From Mycocentrospora acerina (taxonomy: Eukaryota > Ascomycota > Dothideomycetes > Pleosporales), in contig JAKUHH010000184.1 in NCBI GenBank assembly GCA_022701365.1, positions 124,001 to 188,000 of the forward strand: 64,000 nucleotides of DNA. Reading direction: 5' to 3'. The notes below the pieces were generated by a model, which was not told the origin of the DNA, did no database searches, and saw nothing but the letters and a program-made list of their open reading frames with translations. Positions 45,701 to 55,753 of this stretch are shown here, in pieces. Made by a program: the position numbers and the translations under genes. How positions within the stretch are numbered: position 1 is the stretch's first letter; each line of letters starts with the position of its first letter.

Positions 45701-46959
45701 TCTGAATAAAATAAGGTGAGTATAACAAGACAGGTGAACTTGATGTGAACAAACAATTAGAGGAGGAAATTAAGGTATTAATAGACAACAATGACTGGGA
45801 TACAGAATAAGCAGGATGCTCTAAATTGCTAACACGCGTAATACACTACCAGTGTTGACTGACATTTGATAACGTCTGTGCTCATCTACAACGAGAGTTT
45901 TGGCACTCGGCATTATGCTGACACCGAGGCCGACAACACAACCTAGTTACAGAACTTGCGAACTAAAATATATAGTATGCTCAGATCATAACTGCTATTT
46001 CAATGCAAAGTGTCGTGATGTAGTCAACATACACGTATTTGGTCTAACGATCTTCGAAACTATCTAGGGCAATCTTTTTGCGAAGCTCTCGATCAATTCC
46101 ATCATCAACTTAAGAAAATGCAAATCGTTTCATATGGAGGCTTCACGAAGAATTATAGTGTCTGGTTACGGGCTAACTTGGGTCGGGAGCATTGTTTGCT
46201 TCAAAAAGTCATGGGAAATGTATGTTTCAGATAACAAAACAAACAGCATATTTCATCGCTGCGCATCAAACTTAGAATCTACAAATCTTAGTATCGTAAC
46301 TTCTGAGGTGATTAGCTATGGAGCGCTATCAAGTAATAGGTTGTAGATTTTGAGATCGACTACTTGATTCAGTTAAACAAACATTATTGTAACACATCCA
46401 AAGCTGGACGTGGTATCAGGCATCAATTCAAATTTGAATATTTTCGAAAGAATAACTAAGATTATGGTTTTCTTGGTGAAACGATGATGAGTTATTAATG
46501 AATAGTAGGACGTTGATATTTGTGTGATCTCGTGCATAAAAACAAATTCAAAAACGAAAATATATCAACGGATAAGCTAAGACTTTAAGTGGAGAGAAGA
46601 GAAAACTGACTAAGTGAAGAGACTAGTACGATAGTCATGAGAAAAAAACTGTCTGTAAGCCACCTGGTTTAATATAATGTTACATTACAGTGTTGCTGAA
46701 TATCGACGAAGATCAGGAATGAAGAAAACTCCCAACGTTCTATTGCTGAGAACTTTTTTCAACCCAGGTCTCCGAATTTTGGCTACAACATCTGAATAAT
46801 CTCACAAGAAACATGAAGATATCGGCTATGATCTTCACCCGCGCTGAATGTTTGGTTTACGAATCTGATCGTGCTAAGTTGCATCGTTGGGAAGGCCTGT
46901 TACCGCTAGTCTGGAACGAAACAACCTTTGGCAGAATAAGGCGTTGAATTATATGCGCG

Positions 46960-47015
46960 TTTAAAGTTTTACCGGGCTTTTAAAGTTTTACCGGGCTTTT
47001 AAAGTTCTACCGGCT
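46960..47015. repeat. 19-bp tandem repeat, three copies
   Basis: TTTAAAGTTTTACCGGGCT is repeated twice exactly, then once with a one-base change and a one-base deletion. It lies inside the gene desert. Function unknown. Confidence 0.9.
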
Positions 47016-47782
47016 TTTTCGTTTGATGCATATATGAATTATGGTTTTACTCTGCTTTCGGTCGCGGAGCTTTTCTAAGTACCGAGGTCTTATGCTAACT
47101 CTGAGAACGGAAAGACTTATCCATCGTAGAAACTATCTGGAAACCGATTATCACTTAAACAGTTAGAATTATGCAATACAGTCTCGGGATAGCCGAAAAT
47201 GTGAAACTAATTACCCGGCAAATGATCGCTGCGAGCTCAGAGTTGACAAGCTCCTCGCACAAAGTCAACACCGAGCGAGCGAGCATAGCTAATTTTCCAA
47301 ATCAAAAGGATGAATTCATATCTAATTTTGTATGGAATCTTTGTATTGGACAGTCAGAAATGTAGGTAGGGGTTTACTTGACCGAATGTGGAGCACTGCT
47401 ATCAAGACCAAAATCAGCATCTCAAACAAGTATTTTAATACTTCAGCTATCTATCAACTCAGGTAACAAATGGGGATCCGATTCAAATAACCAGATAACT
47501 ATCAACAAAGAATGCTACGCAACAATTTACCATTCTGGGCTCGAAAATTCTCGGGCAACGTATTATTATGCCAACCAACTGGACTTTCCTTGCCTACAAA
47601 CTCTCAAAGAATAATATTCACGTAAGCTTCTATTATAGTCATATGCATATCTACGACCTGAGCGCTAAGAAACGCTCTCAATGTGAATTGAAGTCAAATT
47701 TTCACCTCCTTCTATTCGTAATCTGCTTGATTATAGTTTGTGAAGATCATAGCAAGCTCGCCCGTTTTGATTGTTGCAGTCT

Positions 47783-47898
47783 GTCAGGAAGTGGTTCAAC
47801 ATGAGGATACGTCCTGTTCCATCTTGTGGTATATCAGATGAGAGATTTAAGTACATTTTTAGCTTGCATGGCACAGTGGGATAGAGCCGTATCCTGAC
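47783..47898 (+). repeat. 116-bp inverted-end repeat, copy C
   Basis: Bounded by GTCAGGA and TCCTGAC like copy B, and in the same orientation as copy A. The left 40 bp (GGAAGTGGTTCAACATGAGG and onward) are nearly identical to copy A. No clear target-site duplication is visible. Confidence 0.75.
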
Positions 47899-49045
47899 AC
47901 GATCTCAGTCACTTTCTGTGTGCAACCAACAGAGTTCTTGGGAGTGCCGCCAAATATTGCTCCATCTTTGAGACCTTCGTCTAATATAACATTTCGTCTA
48001 GTGACTTAGAGCAGTATCTTGCGGTCCCAGAACTTATTTCGCCAAATTGTCTAGGGATGAAGGCCATTTCAATAAGTCTCAAGAAAAGGTTCATGCTATG
48101 ATCTACATTCCATTTCTTGATAACTAGTTTAAGCTTTAGAATTTCTCTAGTGCTTTGATTACGATTATCAAAAAACCAACTGAAGATTTTGTGACTTAGC
48201 AATATCAATAAAAGGACCCTCAAGTCGTTGACATAGTACCTACAAATAGATGGAAGGATTTTTGAATTGTCAATTGACCCCCAGCTTCTACTAAAATTGT
48301 AGAAGAACCTCCATAATGACAATTTCTCTCATATCTCTCCTATAGTTGTTAGAGAAGGACTGCACCAAACTTGGTGTACAAACTTAATCTTTGAGAGCTA
48401 GAATGTGCACTTCCGCAAGCGGTAGATTAAAGTGTAAATCCCACTGGACTTTGAAAACATTGTTGTATTCATGGAGAGGACAGAAACTAATTTTGTAAAA
48501 GCCTAGAATCTCCCAGTGATGCTTGTCAAATCCCTTAATGCAAGCTTTGCAGAGTGCGTGGCCACGAGGGAGTGGTTACTAGGCCAGCATTACCAGGGCT
48601 AATTTTCCGCCCTTAATTCAGCTTATTATCTTTGAGCGGCCAGACAGATTTTATTCGGTAGGTTGAGTTTTTGGGAAAGGAAAATGGTACATCGTGTCTT
48701 CATTCGTTCAACCTAGATTCTCGTGACGCTCAGAGAGCACTGTATCAAAATGGTTGAAAATAACGCTGTAGAGCTACCTACAACGGCAAATAGCATTATG
48801 AGACTTGAGATCGACGCACACATCAAATACAAAAGATTGCATTTGGTAATTCGTCGGAATGAAAAAATGTAATGCTACAGCCGAATTTTGTTAGCCTAGG
48901 TGGTAGAAATAATACAAGTTTCAAGTTCTCTCTACTACATACAGAACTGGTTTTCTGACTATAGTGTAAAGCATTATACGCAAGAACTGACTGAAGCATT
49001 CCAAAAAACGTTTAAAACTATACGCAAGTAAAGCGATGTTCAACA

Positions 49046-49777
49046 CTAATTAAGAAGATTGCCCACAACCGCAGCACTACCACACGGACCAAGGCCCCAA
49101 ATGGCACCCGCTTCTGGAGATGTAGAGTAGTTGATTTCTTGCAGACCTGCTGGGCAGGAGTTCCCAGTCGTGCTAGTTTCATCACTGGTAATGACGCAGG
49201 CTGACTGTCCTAACGAGACCCAAAAAGTACAGCTTGGATCATCCTGGCAGTATTGGCAACATTGCTCTTCAGAGTAAGCGCCAGGGATCTGATTCTGGAT
49301 TTGTTGGTTGGGGATAGTCATATCGTCATATGTCAAGAAAGGCGCAGTGCAAGTCTTTTGCCCCACCACCGGCGGTGAGGTGGAGACCGGAAGACTGATG
49401 ATAGCTTCCGTAGGAATGATAGTAGAAATGATAGTAGGAATAGTAGTAGGAATAGTAGTAACAGCAATAGGAGCAATAGTCGGGACGACAGTGGTAGAAA
49501 GCGTAGGTACAACCTCAATAGGAAGAAGAGTTGGGACAACGACTGTTGGAAGGGTGTTTTCGGCAGTGGTGGTGATCGTTAGTGTAGGTCTGGCTGTGAA
49601 TATGTTGTTGTTACTATTGGCAAGAATATTTTCGTTCGTGTTGGTGTTATTGTTATTGTTTACATTGTTGTTAACATTGTTGTTGATATTGTTGTTGGTG
49701 ACCCTTTGTGCAATGGCGGCTGCTTGAGCTGAGACGATAAAGCCGAACGCTGATACGAAAAGTGATGAGGAACGCAT
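49046..49777 (-). CDS. Secreted Asn/Thr-rich protein with Apple/PAN-like end
   Basis: Predicted 243-aa single-exon secreted protein. Signal peptide: MRSSSLFVSAFGFIVSAQAAA. A low-complexity Asn-rich segment follows (residues about 27-60). Next comes a Thr/Pro/Ile/Val-rich linker made of loose repeats such as VVPT and TIPTI, a likely O-glycosylation region. The C-terminal 100 residues form a Cys-rich module: TCTAPFLTYDD, then CCQYCQDDPSCTFWVSLGQSAC, then CPAGL. Cys spacing resembles PAN/Apple domains, which bind glycans or proteins. It probably sits at the cell surface or is secreted. It flanks the gene desert, a common position for fast-evolving surface proteins. Confidence 0.75.
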   Translation of the reverse strand: MRSSSLFVSAFGFIVSAQAAAIAQRVTNNNINNNVNNNVNNNNNTNTNENILANSNNNIFTARPTLTITTTAENTLPTVVVPTLLPIEVVPTLSTTVVPTIAPIAVTTIPTTIPTIISTIIPTEAIISLPVSTSPPVVGQKTCTAPFLTYDDMTIPNQQIQNQIPGAYSEEQCCQYCQDDPSCTFWVSLGQSACVITSDETSTTGNSCPAGLQEINYSTSPEAGAIWGLGPCGSAAVVGNLLN

Positions 49778-50766
49778 GACGAAAGGTTGTAAAGGAATGG
49801 TTCTGTTGAAATGACTGTATACGAGTTGGATGAGAAACGAGTGAGTGAGTGGGCAGAGAGCAAGAGAGAGTGTTTGCTACTGGCCCAGAAGGGCTAAAGG
49901 GACGGTACCTGACGACTTAAATATGCATTACGGCAGTATGGCAATCTCATCAAGCAATCTATCAAAGAGTTCGTTTTCGTGGATCGCGCTAGTTTGGTGA
50001 CTGGTAAGCTGAAACCGATTCGGTCAAAGAAGCGAACATGTTCGTAACGCTACGACTAAATTCTGCTCTCAACTGCCTTGCAAGCTTTAATATGCGCCAC
50101 CTAGAAATGTCAGTGATTTCAACGATTCCCAAAATTGCTTTGGGTCGTAGTGTGGCCTCGAAACATTGACCGGAGCATTACTTGGCAGGAAAAGCAAACA
50201 TTGCCCAGCTCGTGTCCGGAGAGGAGGTCTAACTAGCCGATTCTCCTTTGTGGAAAGAAGTATTTCTACCAAGTATGAGACGTCCAACATAGAAAAAGCA
50301 ATGAGAGTCAGTAAAAAAACCTGCCGGGTAGGCGAGCGGCCAAAAGCGATGAGATCGACAGAAACAATATCATAGGGGAATGGACAAGGCGGCGACTAAG
50401 CGTGGAAGACATGGAAAATAATGAAGTAAAAGTACCGCATTGTAACAACACTCTACCACAATCCCAGGTCGCCATCCCGTGGAGATTTGCACGTACGCTC
50501 TTCAAGCGGTTCGGGTAATACTCAGTTGAGATAGATAGCAGGCATGAACGACTCCTAAGAATGAACTTGCATTTCAATACAGCTTTTGCCATTTTATACT
50601 CATAGGGTACGAAGTCAAGATAGAGCACGCGACCTAGAGAAGAGTGTACACCGCAAAATAATTATCTTCTCCTACTTGATACGGAATGAGCTTTCTAGAG
50701 TATTACCAAAGATAGAACGGACAATTCGTCCTCGAACGCGCGTCCTCTAACAAATGCGTGCTAACC
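49778..50766. other. Intergenic stretch
   Basis: No supported gene. It contains the promoter of the secreted protein and the 3' flank of the FMP52-like gene. Confidence 0.45.
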
Positions 50767-51492
50767 TTACTCCTTGCCCAACGCCACGATCTCCGCGGCC
50801 CCCAGCTCCCAAATGCCCTCGTCCTTTTTGCCCTCCACACACTGCACTCCCGCCTTGACTGCCGCCCTCGCAATCGTATCTGCGTCTTGCACCCAAAAGT
50901 CTGTCAGCGCGGGGCTTAAACTTTTCAGCGCACTCGCAATCCGTCGGGCCACCGCCTCGACTGGCCGCGACTCAGTCCTCACTCCCCCAATCAATCCTGG
51001 TCGCAGAATAACCGTATGCTTGAATCCTAGCGCCTTGACCCCGTCTTCCAGTTCACCTTTCATCTTTGGATACGCGAACCTGCTCGTGCTGCTTGCTTGG
51101 CCACCGGATATCAGGACGTAGGTTTCCACACCTGCAGCTTTGGCGGCCTTGGCAAGGTCAAGATTCAGATCAAAGTCGATGAGGCGCTGGGCTTCAATGC
51201 TGCCAGCTGCTGCGCGGGTGGTGCCAAGACCTGAGAAGAAGATCTTGGCTGACGGTGGGAAGAGCGAGGGCCATGTTGCGGTGTCGGGAGAGGTTAGGGG
51301 CTGGAGCTTGGTAGAGCCGGAGGCGTTGGGGAGATCGCGACGTGCGTATGCGTACACAGCAGAGAAGGTGGGGTGAGCGAGGAGGATACTGAGGATGTGG
51401 GAGCCCTATGAGTGTCAGGTAGGCGGTTAAGGGTGCGGATGGAAACGGCTTACGACTAGGCCTGTAGAGCCAACAAGAGTTGCTGTTGCCAT
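50767..51492 (-). CDS. FMP52: FMP52-like NAD(P)-binding protein
   Basis: Predicted 225-aa NAD(P)-binding Rossmann-fold protein related to yeast Fmp52 (mitochondrial outer membrane) and human HTATIP2/TIP30. Minus-strand exons are 51454-51492 (13 codons) and 50767-51405, joined by a 48-nt GT-AG intron. Splicing restores the nucleotide-binding start ATLVGSTGLVGSHIL (GxTGxxG type). Later motifs are FSGLGTTRAAAGS, YVLISGGQASS, YPKMKGELE and VILRPGLIGG, all typical of this family. The exact enzyme activity is not established for the family. Confidence 0.87.
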
Positions 51493-52189
51493 TTTGAAGC
51501 TTGAGATTGTTGATCTGAGGTTGCGATAAGGGATGCGATATTACAGAAGCGTACGCAGAGGTGGGCTGAGGTCTTCATGTGCAAAAGTCGGTCACCCATG
51601 CTCGGCCGCTCTATCGCGCATCATTTCGCCCGCCAGTAACGTCATGCCAAGGCGCAGTCAGCATTACAACAGCCGTGGACAGTCGATGATGCACGAGCAA
51701 TCATGAATGTATAGCGAGTATCCAACTCTAGACGTGGATGAGGAGCATTACATGTATGGGTTCGTGCACGAACTGTGTCTGGGTTGTGGCGGTGGAGCCT
51801 GGTACCTATGCAGCAAGAACAGCCAATCACCGCTCGCGAATGCGAACGCTTGTCCCACAACTGCCGGTACACTCCATCGCAAGTAGTGGTCTTTTATTGT
51901 TTCTCAATTTGCATGTAAATGATTATGATGAAGTGGGAGAAATCAAAAGTCGGATGTCCTTAAATTTTCATCAGTAGAAGATGAAAAAAGTAATTAGCGA
52001 TCCAAGATCAGAATGCTCAAGAAAGGACATGGTCTTGCAATATCAACTACTTCAGGCCTAGTAGGTATTCATGCATCCTTCAAGAATATCAAGACCAATA
52101 AAATCATCGAATTGTAACGTAATGTAAATGATTTCCATTCTACCTGTAATCTAAGAGTAACTGCGTATCATCTATACCAACTCTTCTGC
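51493..52189. other. Intergenic stretch
   Basis: This is the promoter side of the FMP52-like gene and the 3' flank of the old yellow enzyme gene. Nothing else is recognisable. Confidence 0.5.
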
Positions 52190-53506
52190 TTACTTCTTGC
52201 CACGACCACCAAAGCCCCATCGGATTTGATTAGCCCAGCGACCCTCGACACCAAGATCATCAGCAAACTGCCACACAAGTCCAGGGTTCTTCTGGAACAT
52301 GCGGCCAATGAAAGCTACATCCAGGTTATCGTCCTCTAAATAACCGTTCGCCTGCTTACCAGTGGTGATAGATCCAACTGTACCAACGAGCAATTTGTCT
52401 CCGACCTTATCCTTGACAGCCTTGGAAAAAGGCTCTTGGTAACCAGGACCACCGTGGATGTGCTGGTCGCCATGGAGACCACCAGAGGAAACATCGAGCA
52501 AATCAACGCCCCTGTCCGCGAGAATCTCTGCGAGCTTCACTGTTTGCTCGACGGTCCAACCTTCAATGCCAGCCTCTTCGAGCCAATCAGTAGCGCTGAT
52601 TCGCAGGAGCAGAGGCATATCTTCTGGGATGGTTTGACGGGCGATGTCGACAATCTCGAGTGTCAGGCGAATGCGGTTCTCGAAGGAGCCTCCGTAGTCG
52701 TCAGTGCGCTTGTTGGAGGCGGGCGACAAGAATGAGTGAAGGAGATAACCGTGAGCGTTGTGAATCTCAATAGTGTCAAATCCAATCTTCAGGGCACGCT
52801 CAATAGCTTGCTTGAAAGCAGTCTTGAACTTTTCAATATCGTCTTTCGTCATCTCCTTGGGCTGGCAATAATCTTCGCTGAACGCAATTGCAGAGGGGGC
52901 ATAGACATTATCAGGCCATCCATTCAACTCCTTTGTTGCAGCAGCTCCCTTGCTTAACCACGGCGCAACGGTGCTAGCCTTGCGTCCGGCATGTGCTAGC
53001 TGAATTCCGATCTTCTGATTTTGCGAGTGAGCAAATTCTACAACCTTGCGGAGGCCCTCCATCTGAGAATCTTTCCAAAGACCACAATCTTCTGGTGTGA
53101 TTCGTCCTTCAGGCTGTACAGCAGTGGCTTCAATGAGAGTAAGGCCAGGACCGCGCTGAATGATGCCGCCCAAGTGAGTCAAGTGCCATGCTGTCTGGTG
53201 CCCATCCTCGGCAGAGTACTGGCACAGTGGCGAAAGCGCGATGCGGTTTTGCAACTTGAGTCCTCGAAGTTTGAGGGGTGTGAACAGCTTAGGGATCTTC
53301 GAGCTGCCGTCTGTCATGCCAAGCGCAGTTCCAGCTGGCGGATCTTGCTCTGGGGTGAAGTATGAGATCTGTGGATAGCATATTAGCAGCGATGCAAAAC
53401 ATTGAAAGCAATCCACACTTACGCCGGGTGTAGCACGGTTCTTCAAGGGATTCTCGGCCTCAACGGAAGGGGCATTATAAGAGTGTCCATCAGCTTCAGC
53501 ACCCAT
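52190..53506 (-). CDS. Old yellow enzyme, YqjM-type NADH:flavin oxidoreductase
   Basis: Predicted 420-aa FMN-dependent ene-reductase. Minus-strand exons are 53423-53506 and 52190-53368. The 54-nt intron (GTAAGT...CACAG) has no stop and is divisible by three, so an unspliced read would add 18 residues (VSVDCFQCF...). Splicing gives TPGISYFTPEQ. Signatures match the YqjM/class III group: SPLCQYS (active-site Cys at about residue 77), QLAHAGRKAS (substrate-binding His region), EIHNAHGYLLHSFLSP, RTDDYGGS and the FMN-phosphate region VGTVGSI. It reduces activated C=C bonds using NAD(P)H. The native substrate is unknown. There is no targeting signal. Confidence 0.93.
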   Translation of the reverse strand: MGAEADGHSYNAPSVEAENPLKNRATPGVSVDCFQCFASLLICYPQISYFTPEQDPPAGTALGMTDGSSKIPKLFTPLKLRGLKLQNRIALSPLCQYSAEDGHQTAWHLTHLGGIIQRGPGLTLIEATAVQPEGRITPEDCGLWKDSQMEGLRKVVEFAHSQNQKIGIQLAHAGRKASTVAPWLSKGAAATKELNGWPDNVYAPSAIAFSEDYCQPKEMTKDDIEKFKTAFKQAIERALKIGFDTIEIHNAHGYLLHSFLSPASNKRTDDYGGSFENRIRLTLEIVDIARQTIPEDMPLLLRISATDWLEEAGIEGWTVEQTVKLAEILADRGVDLLDVSSGGLHGDQHIHGGPGYQEPFSKAVKDKVGDKLLVGTVGSITTGKQANGYLEDDNLDVAFIGRMFQKNPGLVWQFADDLGVEGRWANQIRWGFGGRGKK

Positions 53507-54086
53507 GTTTGCGATTGACTCTAGCGGATTATTTGAAAAGTAAAATGGTAGTCGGCTGGAAAAATTTCGAATTGAAGTTTGGGCAGATGGAAAATAGTTT
53601 GTTTGGGCAGCCCTGCAGAATTTATACATTCTCGTTCAACTCGCATACATAAGTGACGTCCGTCTCGAAAAGTAGTAACAACCATATCGAACCCTAGCCC
53701 CACTACAACAAGCCCCACTTCGTGTGCACGTCATCACCGAACCACTGATTTGTAAGTTACAATTCATCCTACGTCAATCCTTCATTCTTACCGATACGCC
53801 ACAGAATAGTTGAGTATTTCGGTCTTGTAGTACTCAATTTGGCGCGCGCAGTGGTGTGGTAGACAAAGCGTACCAAGATGCTCAAATTCAAATCATTAGT
53901 CGAATAAGCAGTCTGCAAGATTACAGCATACACGCAGTTTGATATTCTTCTCATTCCTGTAGAGGTGTGACGATGAATAAGCATCCAAGGATTTCCAAGA
54001 TGCGCTCGATAATGCTGACTGATATCAGAGGTTGCATCGTAGTGTTGAGACGCGTTTCCACCGGAAGCGAATGGTTTTCATCACGT

Positions 54087-54156
54087 GATACAGGCTTCCG
54101 ATGATATAGGCTTCCAATAGTACAGGCTTCCGATGGTATGTTCCGAATGATATAGG
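54087..54156. repeat. 16-bp imperfect tandem repeat
   Basis: About four and a half units of a GATACAGGCTTCCGAT-like sequence, with one unit shortened. Function unknown. Confidence 0.75.
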
Positions 54157-54451
54157 CGACTTTTATTTTTAAGCAATCCGCTATCAATGCAGCAGATACT
54201 TCGCGGTAACTACTCGGCGAACCGATAAAAGAGAGTTTGTCAGCGTTGATGAGAGAAAGAATGAAATTTTACATCTCGTGTAATTTTGGATGAGCTCGCA
54301 TCGTTGAAACTAGGCAAGCGTCACCAGCTGTGATTGGCCTTTTAGACGTGGTCCATGTGCTCCTCTCAGTTCTTCTAGCTGTCCCATCTGATGAGGCTAT
54401 TAGGATATTTTAGATCGTAGTACGGACGCGCAAAGTCGCACTGGCAATTTC

Positions 54452-54675
54452 GATTTCCTCATCAACACATCGAAATTGGTAGCCGGTGGTGTTTTGGAAA
54501 TTCAACCTTCTGCCGAGCCTGGAGCCGGCCATTACCGTTCCAAGCCTCTAGCGCAGCAATCGATGCTTTGCTGAAGAAGTTCTGGTTAGAGTATACCAAG
54601 AGCTATCGCGCCGCAGGAGTAGCCGGCTACCAGGAAATGCTGGTGTCGCACGATGCCAACCCTTTAGCACCGTAA
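54452..54675 (+). pseudogene. Possible coding remnant
   Basis: One frame reads FLINTSKLVAGGVLEIQPSA up to about 54551. A second frame then takes over as AIDALLKKFWLEYTKSYRAA and ends at TAA 54673-54675. Each half looks protein-like and they abut at a frame change. There is no family match I can name, and chance is possible. Confidence 0.25.
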
Positions 54676-55753
54676 TCGACGGTTGCCTGAACTACCGCTT
54701 TCAGTAAGAAATTGCTCGTTTAAGTCTTTTAGAGCCCAGATAAGCTTTTCAAGGAACCTAGGCTGGGGGGGTATTTGTTTGAGGTGAATTGGCCATAAAA
54801 CCTAAGGGACAAGGCAAATCTGTAGTTTCCACCGCCTGACTGCGGGAACAACCATGTCAAGTTACAGGTATCTGACACCTTATCGATATTTCAATTGGCA
54901 ACTTGCTATGCTGTACAACTAAAATTAGAGTCAACTGTCTGGAACTTTCGACGTAATTCTTCAATCTAGCTAAAGGACGATGTTGACAGATTGTGCTCGG
55001 ATTTACCATGTCTTGCAGCCAGACAAGGCTCAGAGTCAGGTTCAACAGGCGCCGCCAGGGCAAATAATTTTGAGGAGACATTGCAATATCCCTCAAGTCA
55101 TTCAACTGAAACATCCGGCTAAATTTTTGGCGCTCTTGAATCTCTGCGAAAAGGACACCTTGGAGGAATGAATTCTCCGCAAACGAGGCTGACATTAGCG
55201 CGGGGTGGGTGGCGATAGGCGATAGCGGAGGGGAAGTGGCGTCTCACAACTTTTTGCGTGCTAGCAGTTACCAGTGCTGTGAACAGTTGTGTGCTTCCGA
55301 ACAAGGCTACGGAGATCTCATGCCCGCTTGTAGATGCACCTCGAGGCAACTGCAATTCCCCACAAGGGGAATGTTGTGGAGGATTCGAGCAATAGTGAAG
55401 ACCACACGTGTCCTGTAACACCGCTGCATGAATGGCAGGCACCGTGGACGTGAAACTTGGCAACGCTAAACCCTTTATAGACGCGATTTTCCATCACCGC
55501 CAAAAGGCAAGCTGTTCTCAACGTGAGCTCCACAGGCCATATAACGCCGTCCTCCACCGCTACTTCCCTTCTCTCTTCCTTCATCCAACCCCGACAAGCC
55601 ACTCAACTTGTCTTTGCTTTCTTTTTTCTTCTGATACCCGGAGTCTTTGAGTAGCTCCACCGTACAGCGAGCTCTTATAAAGAGTTACGCACCCGTACTC
55701 GGTCTTCGACTTCCACACCCACTCGGGCTCGTCGACTTCACACAACCCACAAG

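Larger units (their letters stand above)
45701..49045. other. 3.3-kb AT-rich gene desert
   Basis: No gene is supported. It contains a 19-bp tandem repeat (46960-47015) and copy C of the 116-bp repeat (47783-47898). Several frames of 60-110 codons are open only because of base composition and lack start context or splice partners. Confidence 0.5.
53507..55753. other. Intergenic region before BiP, with tandem repeat and a frame remnant
   Basis: No complete gene is supported. It contains a 16-bp imperfect tandem repeat (54087-54156), a possible gene remnant (54452-54675) and the BiP promoter, in which a CACGTG box lies near 55406. The last 200 bp before 55754 are pyrimidine-rich, as in highly expressed fungal genes. 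Confidence 0.5.

Noticed and set aside
42386..47898. The 116-bp repeat as a tRNA-derived SINE, because of the box-A-like TGGCACAGTGG
   Set aside because: The box-A-like and box-B-like pieces are in the wrong order, and the inverted ends favour a DNA-transposon origin.
47981..48322. 113-codon minus-strand frame in the 46-49 kb desert
   Set aside because: Composition-driven, with no domain, splice partner or start context.
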